Shown: positions 33,058 through 41,656 of the stretch, piece after piece
Position numbering within the stretch: the stretch's first letter is position 1
Layout of the letters: the number at the start of each line of letters is the position of its first letter
Assembly: GCA_020724905.1 (NCBI GenBank)
Contig: DYGB01000001.1
Span: 129,866 to 181,122 of the forward strand
Source of the DNA: Candidatus Paceibacter sp.
GTDB taxonomy: Bacteria > Patescibacteriota > Minisyncoccia > UBA6257 > JAGOQP01
DNA: 51,257 bases
Direction: 5' to 3'
Notes under the pieces: generated by a model
Databases searched by the model: none
Told to the model about the DNA's origin: nothing
The model's input: the letters and a program-made list of their open reading frames with translations, nothing else
Made by a program: the position numbers and the translations under genes

Positions 33058-34368
33058 ATGAAGTTATCGAAATACCAACTTATTATTATTGCGGTCGTTC
33101 TTGCGATTGTTATATTTGTGGTCCTTGCTATTCTTGGAGTCTTTAAAAAAGACAATGTTTCTCAAAACCCCTACCTTCCCACAAGCCAGATAACACTGTC
33201 ACTATGGGGGTATGATATTTCAGGTGTTGCGATGAATGATGTTATTTCAGCCTATCAGCAGTCTGAGCCTCTCGCGAAAAACGTAAAGATTACATACCAA
33301 GAGTTTAGCGACAAAGCTACCTATGAACAGGAGCTTTTACAAGCACTTGCTGAAGGACGAGGTCCTGATATATTCATGGTTCAGAGTCCAAATGCATACC
33401 AAAAAGCTCCTACCCTCTATCCAGCACCAGAAACCTTCATCTCTCCCCAGGTATTTTTAGAATATTTCCCACAGGTGGTTTTTGATGATGGGGTATTTTC
33501 TTCTGGAGACATTTCGGTTGTATACATGGCCCCTCTTCACCTTGATGTTCTTGGATTGATATACAACAAAGACATGTTTGATGGAGCAGGAATCGCATTT
33601 CCTCCAACAACATGGGAGGATGTTGTTACGATATCAAATCAACTAAAGGAAACAGGAAGTCAGGGAGAAATTTTGCGGGCAGGAATATCACTAGGGGGTG
33701 TGAGCAATGTATCTTATCTTGATTCTCTTCTTTATGCGCTCTTTTTCCAAAACAAATCACAATTTTTCGATCAAGCAAAACAAGAGGTACGCTTTGATGA
33801 TCAGTCACGACAGGCAATAGAGTTTTATACACAATTTTCAAACCCTCTTCACCCTTACTACACCTGGAATGAATCGATAAAACAGGATATTGAAGCATTT
33901 AGTGATGGGTCAACTGCAATGATTGTCGGAACACTCGATTCCCTTAAAGACATTCAAGAGAAAAATCCATTTCTTCGTGTTGGAATGAGTCCACTTCCCC
34001 AAGTAGCCAGTGACCCTGGTTCATTTAGAACAACAGGTGTATATACATTCCTTGGTGTGTCTCGACAAACTACCTATCCAGCAACGGCATGGCATCTTGT
34101 ACGGGCACTTACTATGACACCACTCAATGATCTTTACAGAGAAAAAACAAACACTTATCCAGCCTTAAGAGAGAGAATCGATGCGTATAGTGGAACATAT
34201 AAAAATATTGTTACTTCATTTCTTGGGGCTCGTTCATGGCATAAGCCAGCACAGGGTAATATACTTCCAATACTCAAGCAACTATTCATTGATATCCGAG
34301 AAAGAGGACTTGATACAAATCGTGCACTCAGAGCAGCTGAGGAGAAAATAAATGCACTCTTTCGGTAA
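33058..34368 (+). CDS. Extracellular solute-binding protein (SBP family 1), membrane-anchored
   Basis: This 436-residue protein has an N-terminal membrane anchor (LIIIAVVLAIVIFVVLAILG) and then the SBP_bac_1 fold used by ABC sugar and oligosaccharide importers: LSLWGYD near the start, LAEGRGPDIFMVQ, YMAPLHLDVLGLIYNKDMFD, FPPTTWEDVVTISNQL and DGSTAMIVGTLDS. There is no lipobox cysteine, so it is held by its helix. No permease or ATPase gene is adjacent: gyrA is upstream and the pilin array begins 18 bases downstream. A TACACT box stands 10 bases before the ATG. Ligand specificity cannot be read. Confidence 0.88.
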   Translation: MKLSKYQLIIIAVVLAIVIFVVLAILGVFKKDNVSQNPYLPTSQITLSLWGYDISGVAMNDVISAYQQSEPLAKNVKITYQEFSDKATYEQELLQALAEGRGPDIFMVQSPNAYQKAPTLYPAPETFISPQVFLEYFPQVVFDDGVFSSGDISVVYMAPLHLDVLGLIYNKDMFDGAGIAFPPTTWEDVVTISNQLKETGSQGEILRAGISLGGVSNVSYLDSLLYALFFQNKSQFFDQAKQEVRFDDQSRQAIEFYTQFSNPLHPYYTWNESIKQDIEAFSDGSTAMIVGTLDSLKDIQEKNPFLRVGMSPLPQVASDPGSFRTTGVYTFLGVSRQTTYPATAWHLVRALTMTPLNDLYREKTNTYPALRERIDAYSGTYKNIVTSFLGARSWHKPAQGNILPILKQLFIDIRERGLDTNRALRAAEEKINALFR

Positions 34369-34386
34369 TATTGATATACTATATAT

Positions 34387-34737
34387 ATGAAATGGTTTTA
34401 TAGCATACTCATTCTTTCCTTCCTGGTTGTGCCAATTGCATTTGCACAAGATGAAGGAATTGTTCGATGTGGGAATACAGATGATCCAAGTGATATCTGT
34501 ACCTACCAGGACCTTGTTGAGACAGTTAATCGAGTTGTAGAATCAGCACTACTCTATATTGCAATTCCTGCTGCAGTCATTGTTATTATTATTGGAGGAT
34601 TTAATATTCTTACCTCTGCTGGAAGTGAGGATAAGGTAAAGACAGGAAGAACGATGATCCAGGCTGCTGCGATTGGTCTTGCGATGGCATTTGGGGCATG
34701 GCTCATTGTTGAAACGATATTGCAGGTTCTCTATTAA
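34387..34737 (+). CDS. T4SS-type pilin paralogue 1 (TrbC/VirB2-like)
   Basis: This 116-residue protein has a signal peptide ending in PIAFA before QDE, a short outer segment with two cysteines (VRCGN, DICTY) that could form a disulfide, and two membrane helices (LLYIAIPAAVIVIIIGGFNI and the QAAAIGLAMAFGAWLIVET stretch) joined by the short polar loop TSAGSEDKVKTGR. This is the VirB2/TrbC layout, in which the processed peptide is the pilus subunit. It is the only member of the array with the cysteine pair, so it may be a distinct or tip subunit. A TATACT box precedes the ATG. Confidence 0.85.
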   Translation: MKWFYSILILSFLVVPIAFAQDEGIVRCGNTDDPSDICTYQDLVETVNRVVESALLYIAIPAAVIVIIIGGFNILTSAGSEDKVKTGRTMIQAAAIGLAMAFGAWLIVETILQVLY

Positions 34738-34783
34738 AACCTTGATTGATTTTAGATACAGCGAGTGATAGCATAATACATAT

Positions 34784-35134
34784 ATGAAATACAGAGTATT
34801 AGGATTTCTTCTTCTTTTCCTTGTTATGGGGGTATCTTCTATTGCATATGCACAAGATCCTCCAGATGGAGTGAACCACCTTGCAAACCCTTCAGGACTG
34901 ACAAATATTCAGGACCTTTTAGATTCTGTTATTGACTTTTTTAATCTTGTTCTTGGACCTATCCTTGTGATTGTTATTTTGATAGGAGCATTTAAGATGC
35001 TTACCGCTCAAGGGAATGAGAACAAGTATACAGAAGGAAAGAAAACCGTTCAGTATGCAGTTATTGGTGCCATTGTTATTCTTGTTGCTGATGGAATTAT
35101 TTTAATTATTAAAGAAATATTAGAGGTATCATAA
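34784..35134 (+). CDS. T4SS-type pilin paralogue 2
   Basis: This 116-residue product has a signal peptide (VMGVSSIAYA before QDPP), a Pro/Asn-rich outer segment without cysteines, two membrane helices (VLGPILVIVILIGAFKML, and AVIGAIVILVADGIILIIKE) and the polar loop TAQGNENKYTEGKK. It matches paralogue 1 in length and layout but differs strongly in sequence. A TAATAC box lies just before the ATG, so this gene may have its own start site. Paralogue 3 follows with a 2-base gap. Confidence 0.83.
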   Translation: MKYRVLGFLLLFLVMGVSSIAYAQDPPDGVNHLANPSGLTNIQDLLDSVIDFFNLVLGPILVIVILIGAFKMLTAQGNENKYTEGKKTVQYAVIGAIVILVADGIILIIKEILEVS

Positions 35135-35136
35135 GT

Positions 35137-35496
35137 ATGAAAAAAATAGTATACGGAATGGGAACTCTTCTTGTCGTTTTTAGTATGACAGCACCGGTGT
35201 TTGCTCAACTGGGGGGTGGCGAAGATGGATCGAATGGAAGTGATTCTCCAATTCAAAGTACACAAGACGTTATTGATATTATTACCAATATTGCTGAACT
35301 AGCATTTCAGGTGTTCTTTATTATTGCAGTTCTTTTCATTCTCTTTGCTGCATATACCTATCTAACAGCTGGTGATGATGCATCAAAGGTAGATAAAGCA
35401 AAGGTGTCATTGAAAAATGCAGTCATCGCAATTGTTATCGCCCTTATTTCTACAGGAGCAGCAACTATTATTGATGAATTTTTGAGAAATAATTGA
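35137..35496 (+). CDS. T4SS-type pilin paralogue 3
   Basis: This 119-residue product has a signal peptide ending APVFA before QLGGG, a Gly/Ser/Asn-rich outer segment, then VFFIIAVLFILFAAYTYLTA and a second helix SLKNAVIAIVIALISTGAAT. The block VFFIIAVLFIL-AAY is shared almost unchanged with paralogues 4 and 5, which marks them as a recent subfamily. It starts 2 bases after paralogue 2 and ends with TGA before paralogue 4. Confidence 0.84.
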   Translation: MKKIVYGMGTLLVVFSMTAPVFAQLGGGEDGSNGSDSPIQSTQDVIDIITNIAELAFQVFFIIAVLFILFAAYTYLTAGDDASKVDKAKVSLKNAVIAIVIALISTGAATIIDEFLRNN

Positions 35497-35507
35497 TCAC
35501 TTTATTT

Positions 35508-35951
35508 ATGAAAAAACTATTTGTAGCAATCATACTTGGGTTTATATGTATGTCGGGAACAGTCATGGCACAGGGAATTATCGATCCTCTTAACCAAGGG
35601 GATATGCAGTCTCCTATCCAGAGCGTTGATGATGGGAAGAATGTGTTTATCACAATTGTGCAGTGGGTCTATACCATATTCTTCATTGTCGCAGTTCTCT
35701 TTATCCTTATCGCTGCATATAACTTTATCGTTGGAGGTTCTGATGAAAAAAAGATAGAACTTGCAAAGAACCAAATTAAATATGCAGTTATAGCAATTGT
35801 TATTGCACTTATCGCAAGTAGCCTTTCACTGGTTGTTAAAAACTTCCTTGAATCTTCAGGGGGTGGTGGAGGGGGAACAACAACGCCTACACCCACAGGT
35901 CTTCCCATAACATTGCAGGATACAACTGTTGCTCAGAATGTACTTTCCTGA
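35508..35951 (+). CDS. T4SS-type pilin paralogue 4, with Gly/Thr/Pro tail
   Basis: I chose the ATG at 35508 (147 residues), where the signal peptide MKKLFVAIILGFICMSGTVM begins. A TTG five codons upstream is in frame but gives a poorer signal. The helices are FFIVAVLFILIAAYNFIVG and AVIAIVIALIASSLSLVVK with the loop GSDEKKIELAKNQ between. Unlike the others it carries a glycine run and PTPTGLP-type C-terminal extension of about 30 residues, outside the second helix. This tail might be cleaved or exposed. Confidence 0.82.
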   Translation: MKKLFVAIILGFICMSGTVMAQGIIDPLNQGDMQSPIQSVDDGKNVFITIVQWVYTIFFIVAVLFILIAAYNFIVGGSDEKKIELAKNQIKYAVIAIVIALIASSLSLVVKNFLESSGGGGGGTTTPTPTGLPITLQDTTVAQNVLS

Positions 35952-36001
35952 TACACTTTTTAGTAAGAACAAAGGTCGTTTGTTTGTAAAAATTATTTAG
36001 T

Positions 36002-36385
36002 ATGAAAATTACACGTGTATTAGTTCTCTCACTTCTCGTGTTGCCTATGGTAGCAGGAGTTGCGTTTGCTCAGTCACCAGGTCAGTTTCCTGGAGCTGGC
36101 GATATCGGTATTGATCAGTATGGACCACAGAACGTTACAACATGGGTTGAAGTTGTAATAACAGTTGTACAATGGTTCTACACAATTGTATTTGTTGTTG
36201 CTGTTCTCTTTATTCTTCTCGCTGCATATAACTTTATTACCAGCGGTGGAGATGAAGAAAAGACAGGCACAGCAAAGAAGCAGTTGATGTATGCTGTTAT
36301 CGGTGTTGCAGTTGCATTACTCTCATACGGTATTGTAACCTTCGTCAGAAATACAGTTATCGATTCAGGATCAGGAGGATTTTAA
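36002..36385 (+). CDS. T4SS-type pilin paralogue 5
   Basis: This 127-residue product has a signal peptide (VLPMVAGVAFA before QSPG), a Gly/Pro-rich outer segment, IVFVVAVLFILLAAYNFITS and the second helix LMYAVIGVAVALLSYGIVTF, with the loop GGDEEKTGTAKKQ. It is most like paralogue 4 (shared YTI-F-VAVLFIL-AAYNFI). A strong terminator follows 28 bases after the stop, closing the array. Confidence 0.85.
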   Translation: MKITRVLVLSLLVLPMVAGVAFAQSPGQFPGAGDIGIDQYGPQNVTTWVEVVITVVQWFYTIVFVVAVLFILLAAYNFITSGGDEEKTGTAKKQLMYAVIGVAVALLSYGIVTFVRNTVIDSGSGGF

Positions 36386-36412
36386 TAAATCTTTCTTTAT
36401 TGAATAAAAAAG

Positions 36413-36435
36413 AAACCCCGCTATGTGCGGGGTTT
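36413..36435 (+). terminator. Terminator of the pilin array
   Basis: A 9-bp stem AAACCCCGC / GCGGGGTTT with a 5-base loop and a T run follows paralogue 5. The convergent gene on the other strand ends 14 bases later and may use it too. Confidence 0.9.
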
Positions 36436-36448
36436 TTGATTAGTGGGT

Positions 36449-36892
36449 TTATAGTACCCAAAAGACTAAAGGAGTTTTTGTATTAATTTTCAATACAAGG
36501 GTACGAGGGTGTACCCTTTCAAGATGTTGAGGAATTTCGGTATAGACTCCATACTCTGTATCAATTTTCAGATCAATGATCTTGGGATTTGGCTCAATAT
36601 AATCGAGCCTCCATTCGCCCATATCCTTCACATTAATGATGTAGGTTGTATGGGGATTGTCTAGGATGATGTTTCCACCAGATCTTTTTACAAATCTCGG
36701 AGTTACAAGTAAAACAGTTTGTGATACATCTAACTGCTCTACTTTTGGATTACCAGTAAATTTAGGTGGCGAGTCATCTCTCTGATTTTCAAAAAGAAGG
36801 AATATGATAAAAAGAAAAAGAAAAAAAGCTGCGATGATGATAAAAATACCCCTCTTTTCTTGTAATAACTTGAGTTTTTTTACGCTTTCCAT
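36449..36892 (-). CDS. Single-span membrane protein next to SPFH protein, unknown
   Basis: This 147-residue protein has a short cytoplasmic start, one membrane helix at about residues 15-36 (FIIIAAFFLFLFIIFLLFEN), and a beta-rich outer or cytoplasmic domain (LDVSQTVLLVTPRFVKRSGG, PHTTYIINVKDMGEWRLDYI). A Shine-Dalgarno sequence AGGAGAG lies a suitable distance before the ATG, unlike most genes here. It starts 10 bases after the SPFH gene, so the two are co-transcribed and may act together, as small partners of SPFH proteins often do. The family is not recognised. Confidence 0.65.
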   Translation of the reverse strand: MESVKKLKLLQEKRGIFIIIAAFFLFLFIIFLLFENQRDDSPPKFTGNPKVEQLDVSQTVLLVTPRFVKRSGGNIILDNPHTTYIINVKDMGEWRLDYIEPNPKIIDLKIDTEYGVYTEIPQHLERVHPRTLVLKINTKTPLVFWVL

Positions 36893-36902
36893 GTGTTCTC
36901 TC

Positions 36903-38027
36903 CTAATTTTTCTTCGAATTTACAAGAAAGGTTGCGAGGGCTCCATCAAGACCTCCATCGAATACATTTTCTTGGATAGAGGCAGATTTTATCTTTCCAG
37001 ATTCTATCTGCATTCTTCTGATAACCCTCTCTCTTTCCTGAGGATCTGATAGAACTTCAAAGGATTTTTTCGTTGCTTCTTTTTTAGCAGCAACTTTTTC
37101 ATCCTCTGGAAGACTTTCAAAATCAGGGGGAAGGAAGGAACTAAAAACATAGTTCGCAACAGCAAGTCCTCGTGTAATACTCTCTGTCACCTCTTTTGTT
37201 CTTTCTATCTCTTCTTTTGATTTGCTCGCAATAGCTTCTATCATTTCATCATTTGGTTTTACGGACGAGACTTTTAATAGATGAATTCTAGAGCCAAAAC
37301 GTTTTAATCTTACTTCGTCTTCACCAGAGGATCCTAATCCCATAGCGACATTTTTCGTTTCCTCTTTCCTTTCTTTTTCCTCAGGAGACATGTGTATCTT
37401 TTTAACATGGGATCCAAGGACAATATTATCAAACTCTTCTTGAGTTATGCCGTCCTCTGTTCCTATTTTTTTTTTCAACATACGGAGTCTTTCCTCTGTA
37501 TATTTGGGTATCCTGTGACCTAGTATTGCTGCAACGACCATTTCAAGAAATTTATCACCCATTCCAAGAGCCTGTTGCCAGTTCTTAGGTTCCTCATATG
37601 GGTCTGCTGCAAAATTTCTTATGATATGATCTAGGTCTGCACTAAACTGAGTGTAGATATCATCAATACTTTCAAAATTCATGAAATTAAGAATTTCATC
37701 GAATGTGTCACCAGGAACGATGGCTACTTCTATTTCTATTTTGACATCAGTACTTACACCAAATGAATTTTCTTTTTTTGCCGTATCATCTGGGGCAAAG
37801 ATATCGTCGATGAGTATCTTCCTTGATTTTATCGCCCTAGAAAAAACAGAAGCTTTTTCAAGGAAAGGAATTTTTAAGTGAAGTCCTTCTCCTCTTGAGC
37901 GGACTCTTTTCCCGAAACAAGTAATCATTGCCACATGGTTTGTTCTTACAAGAAAAAAAGTGTCAGACAAAATGGCAACAACAACAAAGATCAGAGCAAG
38001 ATAGAAAAAAATCGTACTGAGTTCCAT
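36903..38027 (-). CDS. SPFH/Band 7 domain membrane protein
   Basis: SPFH proteins form membrane-associated oligomeric scaffolds that organise proteases and lipids. The 374-residue protein has an N-terminal membrane helix (IFFYLALIFVVVAILSDTFF), the Band 7 core (about residues 28-220: VRTNHVAMITCFGKRVRS, GEGLHLKIPF), and a charged helical C-terminal half rich in Lys/Glu that should form a coiled coil. A clear Shine-Dalgarno AAGGAG lies 7 bases before the ATG. It is followed by the small membrane protein gene. With FtsH also present, a regulatory link is possible, but nothing here shows it. Confidence 0.85.
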   Translation of the reverse strand: MELSTIFFYLALIFVVVAILSDTFFLVRTNHVAMITCFGKRVRSRGEGLHLKIPFLEKASVFSRAIKSRKILIDDIFAPDDTAKKENSFGVSTDVKIEIEVAIVPGDTFDEILNFMNFESIDDIYTQFSADLDHIIRNFAADPYEEPKNWQQALGMGDKFLEMVVAAILGHRIPKYTEERLRMLKKKIGTEDGITQEEFDNIVLGSHVKKIHMSPEEKERKEETKNVAMGLGSSGEDEVRLKRFGSRIHLLKVSSVKPNDEMIEAIASKSKEEIERTKEVTESITRGLAVANYVFSSFLPPDFESLPEDEKVAAKKEATKKSFEVLSDPQERERVIRRMQIESGKIKSASIQENVFDGGLDGALATFLVNSKKN

Positions 38028-38148
38028 TGTATTTCTCCTTATATTGTTTTTAAATTATAAATGTTCGTGGCTATATATTAGCATTTTTATAGCATATTGT
38101 CAATCTGTTGAGAATGAGGTATTTTGTGTATGATAAGTGAGGTTTAGC

Positions 38149-38231
38149 GGGCAGGTGGCGGAATTGGTAGACGCGCTAGGTTTAGGACCTAGTGTCCTCG
38201 CGACGTGAGGGTTCGAGTCCCTCTCTGCCCA
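38149..38231 (+). tRNA. tRNA-Leu (anticodon UAG)
   Basis: The acceptor GGGCAGG pairs with TCTGCCC (one G-U). The anticodon stem is CTAGG/CCTAG with loop TTTAGGA (anticodon TAG), the variable arm is long as expected for class II, and the T arm is GAGGG/CCCTC. The discriminator is A and CCA is not encoded. Confidence 0.95.
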
Positions 38232-38240
38232 CATAATTTC

Positions 38241-38278
38241 TTGCGATATTCTTTGTATCGGTGCTATGATAACCGATA
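38241..38278 (+). promoter_or_regulatory. hppA promoter with operator-like palindrome
   Basis: TTGCGA (38241-38246) and TATGAT (38265-38270) are 18 bases apart. The inverted repeat TATCGGT-N9-ACCGATA (38256-38278) brackets the -10 box symmetrically, which is where a repressor would bind. The leader before the ATG is about 27 bases. Confidence 0.5.
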
Positions 38279-38304
38279 GTTAGTAATGTAAGTAAATAAA
38301 CTAT

Positions 38305-40353
38305 ATGGAATATTATCTCATATTTATTCCTGTGGGACTTGCTATCCTCTATACGGTATACCTTATAGGGTGGCTCAAAAAGAAACCATCAGGAAATGAA
38401 CAAATGATTGCCATTTCAAAGGCAATTCAGGAAGGATCAAAGGCATATTTAAATAGACAGTACAAAACAGTCGGTATTGTTGCTGTCGTACTTGGAGCAT
38501 TGATATGGGGCTTTCTAGGATGGATAAGTGCTCTTGGGTTTATTATCGGAGCAGCGGCATCAGCGCTTGCAGGCTATATTGGAATGAACATTGCAGTTCG
38601 TTCAAATAGTAAAACAGCAGAGGGAGCAAAAACAGGACTTTCTAGTGCTCTTTCTATTGCATTTCGAGCAGGAGCGGTGACCGGTCTTTTGGTGGTATCA
38701 CTTGGACTTCTTGCTGTTGCTGGATTTTTTATTCTTAGTGATTTTAATATCAACGCATTGATAGGGTTAGGATTTGGAGCCAGCCTTATTTCTGTATTTG
38801 CACGACTTGGAGGAGGAATCTTTACCAAAGCAGCTGACGTGGGAACAGATATGGTTGGAAAAGTTGAAGCAGGTATCCCAGAAGATGATCCTCGTAACCC
38901 TGGTGTTATCGCAGATAACGTAGGAGACAACGTAGGAGATTGCGCTGGTATGGCAGCAGACTTGTTTGAGACATACGCAGTTACACTAACTGCAGCAATT
39001 CTCCTTGGGTCTGTCTATTACGCAGGAGAAACATCACAGATTATCTTCCCTCTAATTCTTGGTGGCCTTGCTATTATTTCTTCTATTGTGGGAACACTTT
39101 TCGTTCGTACAAACAAAAAGGAAGGAATTATGAATGCGCTCTACAAAGGACTTGGAGTGTCACTCGTCGTTTCTGCTGTCCTCTTTTATTTTGCATCAGC
39201 ATATATCTTTCCAGATCAGGTATGGGATGTATTCATTCCAGCACTTATCGGATTGATTGTAACAGTACTTATGGTGATCATTACCGATTACTACACTGCA
39301 ACAAAGTTTAGACCAGTACGAAGTATTGCCGAAGCCTCAGAATCAGGACATGGAACAAACATTATCATGGGACTTTCTGTTGGAATGAAAGCTACCTTCC
39401 TTCCTGTTCTTGTGATTGCAGCAGGAATTCTTGTTTCATACTTTCTTTCAGGAGTATTTGGTGTTGCGATTGCAGCAACAGCAATGCTTTCTGTAGCTGG
39501 TATTATCGTTGCGATTGATTCATTTGGCCCTGTAACAGATAATGCAGGAGGTATCGCTGAAATGTCAGGAGCTTCTGAGGAAGTACGAGACATTACCGAT
39601 GCACTTGATGCAGTTGGAAACACAACAAAGGCGGTAACAAAAGGATATGCGATTGCTTCAGCAGGGCTTGCTGCGCTTGCTCTCTTTGCTGGGTACACAG
39701 AAGAAATTACAAAACTCTATGAACTTCCAAGTTCATTCGCATTGGTGGGGATGTTTGATATCACCAGCCCCTTTGTTCTTGTAGGGCTCTTGATTGGAGC
39801 AGCTATTCCATATCTATTTAGTTCTATTGCAATGAAATCTGTTGGAGTTGCAGCAGGTGCCATTGTTACTGAAATTCGAAGACAGTTTAGAGAGATTCCA
39901 GGAATTATGGAAGGAACAGGAAAGCCTGAGTATGACAAAGCAGTTGATATTGTGACTCGATCAGCGCTCAAAGAAATGGTTGTTCCCGCACTTCTCCCTA
40001 TCGTTGCAGTACTTCTGGTTGGGTTTGGATTTAAGGTTGTTATTGGTGCTATCCTTACTCCAGAATCAGGATCAGTTGCAGCATTTCAGGCGCTTGGAGG
40101 ACTTCTCATCGGAACAATTATCTCTGGACTCTTTGTTGCTCTTTCTATGACATCAGGAGGAGCTGCATGGGACAACGCAAAGAAATATATTGAAGATGGA
40201 AACTTTGGAGGAAAAGGATCAGAAGCTCACAAAGCTGCTGTTACCGGGGACACCGTAGGAGATCCATACAAAGATACTGCAGGACCTGCAATCAATCCAT
40301 TGATTAAGGTTATTATGATTGTTGCTCTCCTCATCGTCCCATTCCTTATGTAA
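38305..40353 (+). CDS. hppA: Membrane-bound proton-pumping pyrophosphatase
   Basis: HppA hydrolyses pyrophosphate and pumps protons across the membrane, saving energy from biosynthesis. The 682-residue protein is polytopic, of family length (about 16 helices), with the catalytic block [20 protein letters not shown] and [20 protein letters not shown], the second acidic block [18 protein letters not shown], and [17 protein letters not shown] near the end. In the region that separates subfamilies it reads [10 protein letters not shown] (438-447): Lys 442 and Thr 445 are the residues known for K+-independent H+ pumps. The gene is monocistronic and follows tRNA-Leu. Confidence 0.96.
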   Translation: MEYYLIFIPVGLAILYTVYLIGWLKKKPSGNEQMIAISKAIQEGSKAYLNRQYKTVGIVAVVLGALIWGFLGWISALGFIIGAAASALAGYIGMNIAVRSNSKTAEGAKTGLSSALSIAFRAGAVTGLLVVSLGLLAVAGFFILSDFNINALIGLGFGASLISVFARLGGGIFTKAADVGTDMVGKVEAGIPEDDPRNPGVIADNVGDNVGDCAGMAADLFETYAVTLTAAILLGSVYYAGETSQIIFPLILGGLAIISSIVGTLFVRTNKKEGIMNALYKGLGVSLVVSAVLFYFASAYIFPDQVWDVFIPALIGLIVTVLMVIITDYYTATKFRPVRSIAEASESGHGTNIIMGLSVGMKATFLPVLVIAAGILVSYFLSGVFGVAIAATAMLSVAGIIVAIDSFGPVTDNAGGIAEMSGASEEVRDITDALDAVGNTTKAVTKGYAIASAGLAALALFAGYTEEITKLYELPSSFALVGMFDITSPFVLVGLLIGAAIPYLFSSIAMKSVGVAAGAIVTEIRRQFREIPGIMEGTGKPEYDKAVDIVTRSALKEMVVPALLPIVAVLLVGFGFKVVIGAILTPESGSVAAFQALGGLLIGTIISGLFVALSMTSGGAAWDNAKKYIEDGNFGGKGSEAHKAAVTGDTVGDPYKDTAGPAINPLIKVIMIVALLIVPFLM

Positions 40354-40371
40354 GAAAAACCTATGAGATAG

Positions 40372-40401
40372 AAAAAAGCCACAGAGTTCTGTGGCTTTTT
40401 T
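40372..40401. terminator. Bidirectional terminator between hppA and xer
   Basis: AAAAAGCCACAG / CTGTGGCTTTTT with a 4-base loop and T runs on both sides lies between the convergent genes; the xer stop codon touches it. Confidence 0.88.
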
Positions 40402-41309
40402 TATCTTCTCCGTGTCCCATGAAAACTCTTGTGAACATCTTTAAGTTGTTTGTTGGTCAGATGCGTATACATCTGTGTAGTAGATATATTGGAATGTCCT
40501 AAAAGTTCTTGTACAGCACGAAGGTCAGCACCATTCATTAAAAGGTCAGTCGCATACTGGTGACGAATTTGGTGAGGAGTTACCTTTCCCATAATACCGC
40601 TTTTCTTTGCGTATCGTTGTACCATTCTCTGTACGGTGCGAGGTTGTATTCTTCCAAGAACAGAGGGTTTTTTTGCCTTACTAAAACTCACAAAGAGAGC
40701 TTCATCAGCATCTCCTCGTTTTTCAAGGTACGCAGCAAGAGCTTTCTGAGCCCGTGAAGAAAGAAATACCACACGTAATTTCCCTCCTTTTCCTCTGACG
40801 GTAAATTCTCCTCTCTTAATATCAATATAGCGAGAAAGATTACAGAGTTCAGAGATACGAAGGCCGGTAGAAAAGAGGGTTTCAAGGAGTGCTCGATCTC
40901 GAAGTGCAACGATACTATCCCCCTGTGGAGCATTTAGGAATCGTTCCAAATCAGCGTATTCAATGATATCGATTTGATGTTGAGATAGTTTTGGAAGCTC
41001 TATCTGTTCTGGGAGCACAGGAACAGTACTATCCTGGCGTATGAGATACTTTAAAAGATTTCTTAGGGCAATAGCATAGAAGCTTTGTGTCTTTTTTGAG
41101 AGATAATTCCCCTGTGGTGTCTTTTTTCGTGCAAGAAAGAGACGAAATGAACGAATCGTTTCAAGTGAAATATCATCTAATACGTCATGTCCTAGATATT
41201 CTTGAAATGCTTCTAAGTAGCGTCGATAATTTTCGACGGTTTTTGGAGATCTGTCCTTTTCTATCTCAAGATGTTCCAAATAGTGGCGAATTGCTTCTGA
41301 GAGCTTCAT
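40401..41309 (-). CDS. xerC: Tyrosine site-specific recombinase, Xer type
   Basis: Xer recombinases resolve chromosome dimers at dif. The 302-residue protein has an N-terminal core-binding SAM-like domain and a full catalytic set: Arg 151 (GLRISELC), Lys 174/177, His 246 and Arg 249 in HQIRH, His 272 in LGHSNIS and the nucleophile Tyr 281 in TQMYTHL. Only one Xer is seen; a single Xer acting alone is common in CPR and some other lineages. It is monocistronic, convergent with hppA, with a TATACT box before the ATG. Whether it is called XerC, XerD or XerH cannot be decided without a tree. Confidence 0.92.
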   Translation of the reverse strand: MKLSEAIRHYLEHLEIEKDRSPKTVENYRRYLEAFQEYLGHDVLDDISLETIRSFRLFLARKKTPQGNYLSKKTQSFYAIALRNLLKYLIRQDSTVPVLPEQIELPKLSQHQIDIIEYADLERFLNAPQGDSIVALRDRALLETLFSTGLRISELCNLSRYIDIKRGEFTVRGKGGKLRVVFLSSRAQKALAAYLEKRGDADEALFVSFSKAKKPSVLGRIQPRTVQRMVQRYAKKSGIMGKVTPHQIRHQYATDLLMNGADLRAVQELLGHSNISTTQMYTHLTNKQLKDVHKSFHGTRRR

Positions 41310-41349
41310 ATAGGTGAGTATACCATAAAATATTGTGCGACATAATTCG

Positions 41350-41378
41350 TTGACTTTGTATATGGAAAGAAGTATACT
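41350..41378 (+). promoter_or_regulatory. rpsO promoter
   Basis: TTGACT (41350-41355) and TATACT (41373-41378) are exactly 17 bases apart and end 9 bases before the rpsO ATG. This is the clearest leaderless promoter in the window. Confidence 0.8.
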
Positions 41379-41387
41379 GGCACCGTT

Positions 41388-41654
41388 ATGTTGACTAAAA
41401 GAAAAAAGCTAAACGCTATCAAAGAAACACAAAAACACGAGAATGACACAGGTTCTGCGCAGGCTCAGGTGAGCATTCTTTCTCGTCGCATTGATGAACT
41501 CACAAAACATCTCAAAGACAACGCAAAAGATAATGCGTCACGACGAGGTCTTTTGAAAATGGTCTCTCGTCGTAGAAAACTTCTTGATTTTCTCTCAAAG
41601 AACGATGAGAAATCATACAACAGCGTTGTGAAGAAATTGGGATTGAAGAAATAA
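41388..41654 (+). CDS. rpsO: 30S ribosomal protein S15
   Basis: S15 is a primary 16S rRNA binding protein. The 88-residue sequence has the family blocks DTGSAQAQVSILSRRIDELT and LLKMVSRRRKLLDFL, with the expected helical layout and no insertion. It opens an operon with the NYN gene (2-base gap) and pnp. rpsO-pnp is a well-known bacterial pair; here a third gene is placed between them. No leader RNA is present for the S15 autoregulation known in other bacteria, because the -10 box is almost at the start codon. Confidence 0.97.
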   Translation: MLTKRKKLNAIKETQKHENDTGSAQAQVSILSRRIDELTKHLKDNAKDNASRRGLLKMVSRRRKLLDFLSKNDEKSYNSVVKKLGLKK

Positions 41655-41656
41655 GC

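Noticed and set aside
40401-41309. Integrase of a mobile element
   Set aside because: The protein is of Xer length and motif order, has no flanking direct repeats or cargo genes, and tRNA-Leu is 2 kb away and intact.
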